Assembly (NCBI GenBank): GCA_038373885.1
Contig: JAWZYV010013564.1
Coordinates: 186,001 to 250,000 of the forward strand
Direction of reading: 5' to 3'
Origin: Cheiracanthium punctorium
Taxonomy: Eukaryota; Arthropoda; Arachnida; Araneae; Cheiracanthiidae
Length of the DNA stretch: 64,000 nucleotides
In this document: positions 1 through 10,240 of the stretch, piece by piece
Layout of the letters: each line of letters starts with the position of its first letter
Numbering within the stretch: position 1 is the stretch's first letter
The notes under the pieces: generated by a model
The model's input: only the letters and a program-made list of their open reading frames with translations
Databases searched by the model: none
What the model was told of the DNA's origin: nothing
Position numbers and translations under genes: made by a program

Positions 1-1314
1 GTGATGATATTCCCATATCAGACTCTCCACGACAGGGTGGCTCTTAGGAAGTAACACCGGGTACAGAAAAGCAAATTCGTCGTCTCTATCAATTATTTTC
101 GTTTTGACTCTGAGAAGTCCCGATTGGTCTTTGACAGTCACCAAACTGTTGATGGATTTAACGGACGGGAATGTCTCCTTTTGTATCATCAACCAGAGAC
201 AGGTTTCTGCATCTTGCTTCTCAGAAACATCCAATATCATGTCAGGGGGAACTCTTTTTCCCTGGGCCTTTTGAATAAATCTTTTGACCCAGCACAGAAC
301 ACGCACAATCCGAGAGAATTTTGATATATTTTGAAACAACGCAAATTTTTCCTCTTTTACACTTAAATTTGAAATCAGCATTTTCTTTCGTTCGGAATTT
401 ATTTTAGTCTCATCTGGATGCACATCTGGACTAGGCCAATTTTCTTCACCCAATTTTAACCACTCAGGGCTATCCCACAACCTACTTTCTATTAATTGCT
501 TGGCATTACAACCCCTAGAGGGCAAATCTGCGGGATTTAATTTACCGGGGACTAGTCTCCAACTATCTGGGTCAGTTAATTTTGAAATTTCTCTTACCCT
601 ATTCCCGACAAATGTCCCCCACTGATCATTACGTTTAATCCACGCTAAGCTTGTGGTGGAATCGGTCCAATAATACGTAGCAACAGAAGAAATATTCATT
701 GAATCCCTTATAAATGCACTAAACCTATCCCCAATGACACATGCCAGTAATTCCAGCCTAGGAATGGTCATTTTCTTTAAGGGTGCTAATCTACATCGGG
801 AGCCTAACAATCGAACGGTAACTTCCGGGGCAGCACATCTCAAAAATATCACTGTTGCATACGTGCTCTGGCTTGCGTCACAAAATACGTGCATCGACCA
901 GTTTTTCCTAACGCCAAATCCTACTCGTCTCGGAATTTTTATTTTTCTTAACTCTTCTAACTCCCTGAACCAAATTTCAAAGTTTCCCCTTATGTTATCT
1001 GGCAAGGGGGTATCCCAGTCTGTCTTCATGATCCAAGCTTGTTGTATGAGCAGTTTAGCTCTTAGTAAAAAGGGAGACAAAAATCCCAAAGGGTCAAAAA
1101 TACTCTGGGTGATCGACAAAATTTCACGTTTTGATAAATTTCTTATTTTAAAGTCGGATTTGACTGTTATCAATAAAGTATCGTCTATCCTATCCCATTT
1201 GAGGCCTAGTATATTGACTGGGTCTACCGTGCTGTTTGGAATTTCATTTTTCTCACCAAAATCTTTAATTTCCTCAAAAGGACCGAACTCCCAGGATCTC
1301 AACTCTAATTTAGC
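1..1314 (-). pseudogene. Continuation of BEL/Pao pol: RT thumb, RNase H and start of integrase, cut by the window edge
   Basis: Reading the minus strand past the TAG at 1315-1317, the same frame has no further stop for about 437 codons down to base 1. It contains typical Pao pol landmarks: a segment with SIFDPLGFLSP near 1110-1060, RNase H-like stretches with VFCDASQSTYA (near 885) and YWTDSTTSLAWIK (near 680), and, at the very edge, an HPVVE...YHH stretch that starts an integrase zinc-binding (H2C2) domain. The long open frame shows that the element decayed only lightly. The rest of the integrase and the 3' LTR would lie to the left, outside the window. I class it as a pseudogene because translation would need read-through of the upstream TAG. 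Confidence 0.8.
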
Positions 1315-4101
1315 CTACAGTAGCTCTGTCGAATTCAAAATAAAAAGTTTTAGTTCTTCAACAGTATCAACTGAAGTGACACAATTATCGATATAAAATG
1401 AACTTAAAAGTTTATTTGCTGTGTCCTTAAATTTCCCTTCTGCATTCGACAGATGACACTTTATTACCGCTCCAAGTAAAAATGGGCTGCTTGTTAAGCC
1501 AAACACTACACGATTATGCCTAAATTCTTGAATTCTATTATCGCAGTCCCACCACAAAAAACGCAAAAAATCTCGATCATTTTTTTCCAGTTCAATTTGT
1601 AAAAAGGCGCGACGTATATCTGATACAACTCCGATAGCCTTTTCTCTAAATCTTAAAAAAATCGCTGGGATTTGTTCGATGAGATTGGGTCCCTTCACCA
1701 AGCAATCATTAAGGGACGGGTTTCTATCTGATTTACATGAAGCATCGAATACCGGTCTAATCTTAGTAGTCAGACTGTCAGGTTTTACTACAGGATGATG
1801 AGGCAAGTAGTGGACAATTTTTGAATTGACCTCCTTTCCCGAAACCTTCTCAAATATCCCTTCTTGTTCCCATTCAAAAAATATTTTATGATATTCCTCA
1901 TACATATTACTGGATTTGAGTTTTCGCGTTACACTAAATAATCTTTTCTCCGCGATATGCCTATTAGAAGGAATTTCCTTTCGTTTCTCCAACCACGGTA
2001 ACCCCACACAGTATCGCCCATCATTACTTCGACTCAACGAATTTTCAAACTGTTCCACAGCTAGTTCTTCCTCTGCAGCTTTTGACAAATCGCTCTTTAC
2101 ACCTGAAATTCCGATTGTCTCTAGATTCCACAGATCAGAAATTTCTAAATTCCTAACGCAAAGATTTGTTACTAGCGTGCTCTCATTCGTTAAGTTCGGT
2201 TCTTTACTACCGATTTCTCCGCACACGGTCCATCCTAATTTAGTGTCAATAGCTGTCAGACCCCCTGGCAATTGTTTAACATATCCTGTAAGTAATTTTC
2301 CATATAGGTCAGCACCAAAAAGCATCTCAACTTCAGAACTCTCAGATCCTACGTCGGTCAACCAAATTTTATTTCGTTTAAATTCTTTAATCAGGTTCTC
2401 ATTTAATCTTAACCTAGGAACACTCCCACAAATTATTTCCTGACTTAGAAATTCAAATTCGAACTTTTCTTTCAAATATTTATTAGTTGAACCAAGTTTC
2501 AATAAGTATTTATCGTGAGGTTCGGAGTCAGTTTTTAAACCGCCAAACAGGGCGTGAGAAATATTCTCTGAGCCAATGGGATCTAACCCTAATTCCTGCG
2601 CAGTGGATTTTTTTACATATGAGCGTTGAGAGCCACAATCAAGGAGCGCCCGTACTCTTTTAGATCCTTTTCCAAATATCTCTACGTTCAACGTCATAAG
2701 TATTATTGAGTTATCGCACTCCCTCTGAATTACACTGCTCTGCGCTATTTCCGATCTTTCCGTTTCGCTTTTATTGGCCGGCTCCTTACGGGTGCTTATG
2801 TCGGGACACAGTACAATCGGATGCACTTTCGAACATACCTGACATCGTACAAATCTACGGCAGGAATTCGCGAAATGACCGGGCTTCAAACATTTTATAC
2901 AGCACTTTTTATCTTTTAATTTCTTTACTCTTTCCTCCATCGTCATGGACATAGCTGTACAGCAATCTCTGCTTTCGTGAGATCCCATATTACAAAATAC
3001 ACAGCTGTTAGCTTTTGCTGACACCTGCAACCCCAACGCGGTCGGTACAGCTGGCCTTTTACTTTTCTGTTTATCTTTTGGAGTATCCCTCATACGGTCA
3101 AAGCCCTCTTTCGCCAACGATAACCTTTCCTCGTTTAGAACTTCGCTATGCAAGAAAGACATGAGAGAATACAATCTAGAACGCTGCTTAGGGGGGACTA
3201 GATCATTTTCTACTACAGAGTGAGAGTTTTCTCCAGCAAGGGGGGAAGCGTGAGGGTAATTCGATACGCTGTGGGTAGAAGAGAGAGAATGTCTCTGCCA
3301 AGCTCGTAAAATATCTTCTGATACGCAGCTTTCGACCAGAGGAAATAGCCAGGCAGCGTTCGCTTCTGAATCCACCCCCATTGACTCTAATGCTCTTAAA
3401 TGAGCTTCAATTTTGTCAACAAGTTTGCCTAAAGACAACTTTTCTCTGCTATTTCCTACATTACTAATTATTAGCTTAAGTAGTTCTCTAACATAAACCT
3501 CCGTTAAGAGCTCTTTTCTCCCAAAACGCTGTTCTAACGCCAAAATTGCCTTTTGATAATTTTCTTTCGTAGCCGGGTAGCCCTCAATAAATTCTCGAGC
3601 TTTTGTTCCTGGTTGCATGGCTTGATATAAATAATGGAATTTATCCACTTCACTCAGTTCATCGTTATCATGAATTTGTTTGAATTGAGCCCAGAATGGG
3701 AGATAATTTATCAATTGACCATCGAATCTTTTTAGTTCTATTTCGGGGAGTCTATAGCTCGATCTATTCGAAACGGTACCCGCTACAGAATTAGTTCTGT
3801 TAGAATTTTCTAACTTACTATCCGCTAGTCTTTTCATAGTTATAAACAAGTCGGAATATTCTTCCGCGCTCTCATACTCTTTCGAAATTTCCTCGTCTGT
3901 TACATCTTTTTTGTCCAGAAGTGCATCAAGAATCTTGCTATCTAAATTGGATAGCTCTTCCTTTAAATTTACCAATTTAGTGAGTTTGTCGCTCAGAGCG
4001 CCTTTATCCACAAATTCATTAGCAAGCTCTTCTTTCAGAGCATTTGTGGTTTTGGTGAAATTGCTTCTCACCGGCGCTCGTAATTTTACTAATTTTTCCA
4101 T
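1315..4101 (-). CDS. BEL/Pao retrotransposon Gag-protease-RT polyprotein (928 codons, ended by an internal stop)
   Basis: This is the 5' part of a BEL/Pao gag-pol polyprotein, which makes the capsid, protease and reverse transcriptase for cytoplasmic reverse transcription of the element. From the N-terminus I see a charged, helical Gag start; a DUF1759-type Gag region (about residues 100-330); cysteine/histidine knuckles near residues 365-430, including CCIKCLKPGHFANSC; an aspartic-protease motif LLDCGS near 489, which is the DUF1758 type; and the RT from about 690, with IRPVFDAS near 784 and YIDN near 902 in the place of the usual YVDD box. The ATG at 4099-4101 follows a leader and primer site at 4121-4340. 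Translation stops at TAG 1315-1317, but the same frame stays open to the window edge, so the stop is a point lesion in a longer pol. Family assignment is firm; activity is doubtful. Confidence 0.9.
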   Translation of the reverse strand: MEKLVKLRAPVRSNFTKTTNALKEELANEFVDKGALSDKLTKLVNLKEELSNLDSKILDALLDKKDVTDEEISKEYESAEEYSDLFITMKRLADSKLENSNRTNSVAGTVSNRSSYRLPEIELKRFDGQLINYLPFWAQFKQIHDNDELSEVDKFHYLYQAMQPGTKAREFIEGYPATKENYQKAILALEQRFGRKELLTEVYVRELLKLIISNVGNSREKLSLGKLVDKIEAHLRALESMGVDSEANAAWLFPLVESCVSEDILRAWQRHSLSSTHSVSNYPHASPLAGENSHSVVENDLVPPKQRSRLYSLMSFLHSEVLNEERLSLAKEGFDRMRDTPKDKQKSKRPAVPTALGLQVSAKANSCVFCNMGSHESRDCCTAMSMTMEERVKKLKDKKCCIKCLKPGHFANSCRRFVRCQVCSKVHPIVLCPDISTRKEPANKSETERSEIAQSSVIQRECDNSIILMTLNVEIFGKGSKRVRALLDCGSQRSYVKKSTAQELGLDPIGSENISHALFGGLKTDSEPHDKYLLKLGSTNKYLKEKFEFEFLSQEIICGSVPRLRLNENLIKEFKRNKIWLTDVGSESSEVEMLFGADLYGKLLTGYVKQLPGGLTAIDTKLGWTVCGEIGSKEPNLTNESTLVTNLCVRNLEISDLWNLETIGISGVKSDLSKAAEEELAVEQFENSLSRSNDGRYCVGLPWLEKRKEIPSNRHIAEKRLFSVTRKLKSSNMYEEYHKIFFEWEQEGIFEKVSGKEVNSKIVHYLPHHPVVKPDSLTTKIRPVFDASCKSDRNPSLNDCLVKGPNLIEQIPAIFLRFREKAIGVVSDIRRAFLQIELEKNDRDFLRFLWWDCDNRIQEFRHNRVVFGLTSSPFLLGAVIKCHLSNAEGKFKDTANKLLSSFYIDNCVTSVDTVEELKLFILNSTELL

Positions 4102-4322
4102 TACTAAAAATTTTCAAAACACTAACAAAATCCTGGCAGGCTCGCCACTTTACTATGTAACAAAAACACAGTAAGAGATCTCCGGTTAAGCCGGACACCG
4201 TCCGGGGCGGAGAGGGTAAAAATTATCAATAATTCTTTGAATTAATTAAAAGAGGTCACTTACCTCTTTCTCTCGAATTGCGGTGGGAGGAGTGCTCTGG
4301 GTCCTGTAAGAATGGGTGAAGA

Positions 4323-4340
4323 AAAGCCGGGTCGCCATTT
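4323..4340 (-). promoter_or_regulatory. Primer-binding site of the left BEL/Pao element
   Basis: On the minus strand the sequence TGGCGACCCGG begins directly after the LTR end and precedes the Gag leader. TGGCGACC is complementary to the 3' end of arginine-type tRNAs and is a common retroelement primer site. The position, next to a TG...CA LTR, supports the call; the exact tRNA is inferred. Confidence 0.55.
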
Positions 4341-4597
4341 GTCTTGGCTAACTAAAATTTTATTTACACGACTTATGTACACTGTTTAAAAATATATACA
4401 AAACATTTTTCTTGAAAATAATTTTGAGGCACCGCCTTTCTAAAAATGCAGTTTGCGGGCTCAACATAGACCTCTCGGTCCGAACTCTGGATGCTCTCTG
4501 AAGAGTTTTCCCCTGCCCCGAAGGATGGGGGCGAAAAGGGACAATCATAGTACCCCTAACTCCATCTGGTGGAGGCATGACCTTGGTTTTCATAACA
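4340..4597 (-). repeat. 5' LTR of the left BEL/Pao element (about 258 bp)
   Basis: On the minus strand this block starts with TGTTATGAAAACC and ends with CCAAGACA, the TG...CA form expected of an LTR. It sits directly upstream of the primer site and Gag start. The partner LTR is off the left edge, so the ends are inferred from the terminal dinucleotides and the primer site, not from comparing two copies. The flank after 4597 is CCTAT, a possible 5-bp target duplication that cannot be checked here. Plus-strand copia coding remnants start a few bases beyond, so the BEL element appears to have inserted into an older copia copy. Confidence 0.6.
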
Positions 4598-4613
4598 CCT
4601 ATGTCAAATTTTC

Positions 4614-5131
4614 CAGTATGTAGTAAATACTAAACATTTTTCAATAAATCTATCTGGAAATTCAAATAATCATTTAAAAGTGTATGCAGATGCCAGTTGG
4701 GCTTCTGATTTAATTAGCAGAAAGTCAATTAGTGGTTATGTTTTCCTGTTTGATGAAGTTCCAGTCATTTGGAATTCTTCCAAACAAAAATGTACTACCC
4801 TATCTAGTATGGGGGCAGAATATATTGCTTTATCAGATTCCATTAAAGAAATGTGTTGGGTACTAAGAATATTAGATTAATTAAAATCCCTGAATTTAAA
4901 AATTCAAAAACCACTTTGTTTACTGTGACAACCAAAGTATTCTTTTTTTCAAAAAATAATAGAGAAAATACAAGAACAAAATATATTGATACTAGGACTT
5001 TTTATGTGAAAGAAAATCTACACAAATTTGAACTGAAATATGTGTTAGGAAAAGGTAATGCGGCTGACATTTTTACAAAGGCTTTGCCCTTTGAAAAATT
5101 TTCATTCTATTGTGAATGGTTATTTGGCTAA
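4614..5131 (+). pseudogene. Ty1/copia pol C-terminus (RNase H), 5'-truncated and frameshifted
   Basis: Conceptual translation gives the hallmark end of copia polyproteins: VYADASWASD, then SKQKCTTLSSMGAEYIALSD, and, after a frame change near 4870-4900, RTKYIDTRTF...ADIFTKALPFEKF. These match the copia RNase H core (YADADWA, SKKQ, AEYIA, TKHIDVRYH, ADILTKPL patterns). Integrase and RT are missing; the left side is cut by the BEL insertion at 4597. A purine-rich tract and a TGTTAC start follow. It is a dead 3' remnant. Confidence 0.85.
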
Positions 5132-5142
5132 TGCAGAGCCCA

Positions 5143-5160
5143 GGATAAAGGGGGCATTTT
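5143..5160 (+). promoter_or_regulatory. Polypurine tract and probable start of the copia 3' LTR
   Basis: Ten bases after the copia stop codon lies a purine-rich run (GGATAAAGGGGG) followed by GCATTT and TGTTACAGC, with TGTTAC starting at 5160. This is the order expected for plus-strand priming followed by a 3' LTR. I cannot place the LTR's end; it probably runs into the AT-rich sequence before the inverted-repeat element at 5355. Confidence 0.45.
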
Positions 5161-5354
5161 GTTACAGCTAAATAATTTTTTTTAGCTAAAACCTTAATGA
5201 AATTCAAACTTAAATTACCTGTAATGTATTTTTGCCCAATTGTTTTCCCCTGGCTTTGCATCAGCCATAAATTTCATAAAGTTTTTTTCATGTGCCAGTT
5301 AAGCTTAAGTTTTGATTATGCTGTTCACGCATGAATTAAAGTTCATCTTAATTA

Positions 5355-5607
5355 TATGAAGGGTCCACGGGAAGAACGATGAGAGTCCACTTTTCGTCAA
5401 TGTTGAAGTTTCTACTGCATTCTGTTGTTCATTAGTGGCACTATTCATATCTGTGCCCATAAGGGGAAAGAACGATGATAATACACTGAAAAAATAGCCC
5501 AACGATACAGTTTACTGGGGAAGAACGATGAAAGTCCTGTGCACCTTTTGATTTTTGGAAAATCAGCTGTATTGGACTCTCATTGTTCTTCCCGTGGACC
5601 CTTCATA
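5355..5607. mobile_element. Short TIR element (MITE), 253 bp, probable TA target duplication
   Basis: The left end TATGAAGGGTCCACGGGAAG and the right end CTTCCCGTGGACCCTTCATA are inverted copies extending about 37 bp with one or two mismatches. The element is flanked by TA on both sides, as for Tc1/mariner-type insertions. It has no coding capacity. GAACGATGA recurs inside three times, so the interior may have grown by subrepeat duplication. Confidence 0.75.
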
Positions 5608-6832
5608 TAATAGTTCAAATAAAAATAAATTATAACCAGTTTAAAATAAAAATTAAATTTAAAAAAATGTTCAAAATTAATAAATGAAAATAAAACTATA
5701 CATAATCCTAATTAGGTATTTCTAATCAAAGTTAAAATGTAAACAAACTTCTTATTCTATTTAAGAAAAGAAAGAAAAAAACTTAAACAATATATACTTT
5801 TAATAATTGTGAAGACCTAAGGCAACTAAAGTTTAAAAACCTAATCTTTAATAAAGTTCTGCTTAGTTGTTGCTGACTGCTGCTGGATGGAAATAGCCTT
5901 TGAACTATGGCTAGTAATTTAATGATGCATCCTGAAAAACAAAGGCCTTCCTTTCGACTAGCAAATGCTTGGTTTTTCAAAAGAATCATGGTTTAAGAGG
6001 TTTCAGTTTGGTTAGGATAGAATTTTTGAAAATGTTTAAACCATGGGTAAGGAGTGAAAGCCTGAAGTGAAAGGCAATTTTCTAAGGTTGTTTGCAATAT
6101 GCAAATTTATTGAAATTTTCATTTTATGCAAATGTAACTCATTTTGTTTGACTGTAAAATTAACCTGTTTATATATAGTATATAAAGCATCTGTTCTATA
6201 GAAGAATACACAGACCAGGCGGCTGATAAACAGATGGAAGGTTGCCTTATTCATGGGAAGGGCATCTAGCATGGATTTTGTCTGCTAGATATTTTATAAA
6301 AGGCATGGATTGGAACTGTGAATTTTTCACTCAATTTAATGCAGCTGGTCTAATTCTTTTTCAAATCTGAAATTGTTTTTAAAATTTTTGAAAGTGATTT
6401 TTTTCTGCAATTTTTAATAAAAAGTATTTAAGAAAAAAAAGGGTGTCATCATTTAAAGTTTCACCCCTAGTAGAAAAATAAAGCCTGTTATTCCTATGCC
6501 CACTTTTGTACATCCATGGACCCAACACTACAATGCACCCTATCTTGAGCGCAGCATTGGCTATAAAATGACAATCAATGACATTTTTTCTCTTTTTTCA
6601 GTTTTTCTGATTGGCCCATTCTGAACCAATAGCGTTCTTTTAGAGTGACATAATACTAGTCAGTTGTGTGAGCCAGAAACATAACGTAGTAGGTGCATTT
6701 TTTTTTTTAGGCAGTTCGTAATAGGCACAGTATCCCCCCCCCCTCCGCAGAATTGTACGATAAAGCGCTTTTGTAGCAGCACAGCACAGGTTTTAAGTTT
6801 TGGCTTGGTATGGCGCAGAATTCCTACCCCTG
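5608..6832. other. AT-rich sequence without recognisable genes
   Basis: Only short chance ORFs occur here. A run of C sits at 6725-6735 and a T run at 6703-6712. I see no conserved protein motif, RNA gene or terminal-repeat structure. The first part may still belong to the copia 3' LTR. Confidence 0.4.
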
Positions 6833-7160
6833 TCATTGGTATTCTGCTTAACTCATGGTGTTTATAATAGTGTGCGGACAGCACACTATTATACTACTCT
6901 TTAATATTTTTCTAAATTAATTATATCCGCTTTGTTCATTTATTTATTTTTTTTGTTGTTACCTTAAAATCTGTTTTCTTTAATAACAAATTAGTTGCCC
7001 TTTTCTCTTCCTCACTTCACCCTATACTGGGGCCACCTTGTGTTCACATCATTTAAGTTTTTTTTTTTTTTTTCTAAATTTTGGCAATGTTTCTGTACAT
7101 AATGGCATTTAATTTTAAGTTTTGGGTGTTTTTCCCTGCAGTTTACGCTATTTTTCATCA
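6833..7160. repeat. Direct duplication, copy 1 (partner at 8285-8595)
   Basis: The block starts with ATTGGTATTCTGCTTAAC and runs to GTAGTTTACGCTATT-like sequence. It matches 8285-8595 in the same orientation with small indels. The match includes the T-rich run and the segment around CCTTTTCTCTTCCTC. This copy has an extra GGACAGCACACTATTATA near 6876. The copies lie about 1.45 kb apart, so a segment of that size was probably duplicated in tandem and then diverged. Confidence 0.75.
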
Positions 7161-8284
7161 GTCCGAGTACTGGTTCTAATTTTTACTGAACTTCATTTAT
7201 GGCTGAGTAAGCTATCAAAATTTTGCCATCTTGGGAGTTTTTGAAATCACCATCTTGTTCAATTTCTCCTCGTACCAAAGCCTCTTCCTGCGCGATGACT
7301 CAAGTTTCTCAGAAGATGCTAACTTGTTGGCTAGTGCTGATTGGTTGAAGCAGGGGCATGTTGAAGGGAGTAGCTTTGGTTGCGTAGAGATAGCAAGGCA
7401 GTTGAGCTTGAGACGGAGTGTATGTCACATTGCTGTGTTACTCATGCAAGCCAACTTTTTCTTGTTTGGTATGATGGGTGGGTGGCCCAATTCTAGACAC
7501 TAGGCTGGGTCTGCCAAGTTTTGTTTGCTCTCTAAAATCTTAAGAAGAGTGGTTTTCTCTGTTACTTACTAATTTCTGTGCTTATTTTATCTTCTGAACG
7601 ATGTCAAAAATGATGCATTGAGTTATGTATGGTTTACACCTACATGTAGTTTTTTCCTATCCTTAATCAGATGCGATGTAAAAAATTCTTTCTTCGTTGT
7701 TGTGTTGCGATATATATGTTATCATCTTCATGTTAATTTTTTTTTCCCCTTTTACTTATTTGTGTTTGATAACTAAATGTAATGGGTATATACATTTCAA
7801 ATCCAGAGAGTTGTCCTGTATTCATTTTTGTAAAACATGTCTTCAATGTAACAGACTTGGGTTGTGCAAAGATTTCTCTCTCGTGGTAGGCAACTTGTTT
7901 TCTTTTGTTATATTTGAATACAAGAAATTTTTTTTGTTGTTGTTGTTTTGTGTGTTTTGGATGTGTGAAGGTAGCCTTGCAGACTGCGGTGGTTCTGGTG
8001 CGGTCTTTTTAATTTCTTTAATTTTTTTTTTTTTTTTTTTTTTTTTGTGTTGGCAGTATTAATACATTGCTCTTGTGCTTGCGGTGCTGGTTTGTCCAAC
8101 TAGCTTATGAGACGTGTCCTTGTGTAAAATTTTTTTTCTCATTCGTGTGTGAACAAAAGGTTTTTGTACCAAAAATTTTTTTCTGGCAAGGGGAAGGGAA
8201 TGAGTTCAGTTTTAATATTTGTTTTGTCTCAATTAATTCAAATATGTATCAGTTGTTTTAAGTGTTACACAATAGTATTACAAC
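7161..8284. other. Spacer between the duplicated blocks; no supported gene
   Basis: ORFs of 90 and 121 codons occur here, but they are T-rich or low-complexity and show no recognisable domain. The first part (7230-7510) is less AT-rich than its surroundings and could be an old exon or UTR, but I cannot support either. A T homopolymer of about 20 sits at 8027-8046. Confidence 0.35.
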
Positions 8285-8595
8285 TATCTCATTGGTATTC
8301 TGCTTAACACTCATGTTGTTTATAATAGTGTGCTCTCCCTCTTTAATAATTTTCTAAATTAATTATATACGCTTTATTTTATTTATTTTTTTCTGCCTCA
8401 AAATGTTTTCTTTAATAACAAATTAGTTGCCCTTTTCTCTTCCTCTCTTCACCCTATGCTGACCCCCTTATGTGTTCACATCATTTTAAGTTTTTTTTTT
8501 TTTTTTTTCTAAATTTTGGAGATGTTTCTGTACATGATGGCATTTATTTTTAAGTTTTGGATGTTTTTCCATGTAGTTTACGCTATTCTTCCAGG
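8285..8595. repeat. Direct duplication, copy 2
   Basis: Second copy of the block at 6833-7160, same orientation. It shares the sequence around GTTTATAATAGTGTGC, CCTTTTCTCTTCCTC, the poly-T run and GTTTACGCTATT. It ends where sequence resembling another repeat (CAGTGGAACCTGCC..., near 8690) begins. Confidence 0.75.
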
Positions 8596-8747
8596 GATGA
8601 GAATACACAAATATGAAAAAAGAGGAAAAGTGCAGGAGCGTAATTTCGACCTCGAGCAAAGTTCAACCGTGCGGTACACATTTTATATACAGTGGAACCT
8701 GCCTAATGTGACCATCCTCGGGAACGACAAAACTGGTCACCTTATAC

Positions 8748-9090
8748 AGGTGGTAACTTGAATAGATACAGATGAATTTAACTCAGCTTGCTCTACTGCA
8801 TGTACAAATTCTTGTTCCAAGCCTATGTTTCCAGATGATGTATGGCCGCTACATTGATAGGATACATGAATCTCATCTTCAGACCTAATAGCAGAGTTAC
8901 ACTATTCAGACAATGCAGTACTATCCTTCAGCTGATTGCCAAATTCCTTAAATAATAAAATTGAGATTTTTAAGAAATTTTAAATGTTTACAAAACAATG
9001 GTGGTGAAAGAATATTGAAAAAATATGCACCATAATCAAGAATACAAACTGATCTGCGGATTTTTATCACTACTGCTATAAACTAAAGAA
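8748..9090 (-). repeat. Inverted partial copy of the ZNF862-like hAT gene's 5' region (left arm of a hairpin)
   Basis: Read on the minus strand, this segment matches 9428-9657 joined to 15772-15895, the 5' end of the decayed hAT-like gene, including the coding stretch EQEVVHAVEQADLNSS with small changes. The arm stops abruptly after ATTCAAGTTACCAC, where it abuts an unrelated repeat (CAGTGGAACCTGCC). The arm is uninterrupted, which shows what the gene looked like before the 6.1-kb hAT inserted at 9658. The loop between the arms is about 340 bp. Confidence 0.8.
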
Positions 9091-9284
9091 AAAAATTTGG
9101 TACTTTAATTTCTTGCTTTGTATACAAACGTACAGCAAAATGCAGCCTATTTGGGCATCTAAGAGATCAAACTTTTTCCCCCCCCATCACTTAGGTCCAC
9201 TCTTTACTTCTGTAGTATAATATAACAGCCCCCCCTCCCCCCAAAAAATATATATATGTAAAAAAAGATAGAAAGATTTTCTCC

Positions 9285-9318
<34 letters not shown>

Positions 9319-9427
9319 GATATAAAGCAGGAAAGGTTGAACACCCCCTGCCCCATTATACCACTGATAGCATCTCTGATTTTTATAAAAATTTTCAAGT
9401 ATTTGAGGAAAACCAGAAAAAAAATTT

Positions 9428-9657
9428 CCTTTAGTTTGTAGCAGTAGTGATAAAAATCTGCAGATCAGTTTGTATTCTTGATTATGGTGCATAATTTTTC
9501 AATATTCTTTCACCACCATTGTTTTGTAAACATTTGAAATTTCTTGAAAATCTCAATTTTATTATTTAAGGAATTTGGCAATCAGCTGAAGGATAGTACT
9601 GCATTGTCTGAACAGTGTAACTCTGCTATTAGGTCCGAAGATGAGATTCATGTATCC
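9428..9657 (+). pseudogene. 5' end of the ZNF862-like hAT gene, cut by the insertion at 9658
   Basis: This is the right arm of the hairpin with 8748-9090. From about 9564 a frame reads EFGNQLKDSTALSEQC...EIHVS and continues across the hAT insertion into YQCSGHTSSGK at 15780, in the frame that was open before insertion. ATGTATCC (9650-9657) is the left copy of the target duplication. Confidence 0.65.
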
Positions 9658-10240
9658 TAGGGGTGCACAACCTTTGTAAGAGAAGGGCCACTCAAAGAAA
9701 AGGTTGGACTGCCGAGGACCACACCACCAATTTACTTTGAAAAGTGAAACAGCTTCAGTATAGACAATTGTCAGTAATTTATCGTTGCAGAAATGCTCAT
9801 TTTGAAACCAGAATTTTTATAAGAGAGACAAAATGGTTAAATAAAAATAAGATTATAATAAAAATGAAAAAAAATAAAGTTTCCTCAAACAAAAGCTACG
9901 CATGCATAAATTTAATATCAGTAATTTGTATAAGCATAGCAACAAACAGTAAAATTTTAATAAATTCGTAATAAAAAGCATTCAAACACACAAAAAAAAA
10001 TCTGATCATACAAAAACAATAGAAAGGGAACATCTCTACTGTAGTTTCACCCTTTTTCTTTTTACATTGAATAATTTATCCATAGTACAGTTATTAAATA
10101 TATAATTTATCTTGATTAAATAGCATTCATTACATAATTTTAAAAATAATTTAAAGGAAACTAAAATTTGACGACCAAGCAAAATATTGACAGACTAGAT
10201 TAAAAGCAAAATGAACAAAAAAAAAAAAAAATTACAAGTA

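Noticed and set aside
734..1396. 220-codon plus-strand ORF
   Set aside because: Antisense shadow of the BEL/Pao pol frame, which shows clear protein motifs on the minus strand.
7231..8062. Possible host exons (90 and 121 codons)
   Set aside because: No family resemblance, T-rich, and the region sits between two duplicated non-coding blocks.
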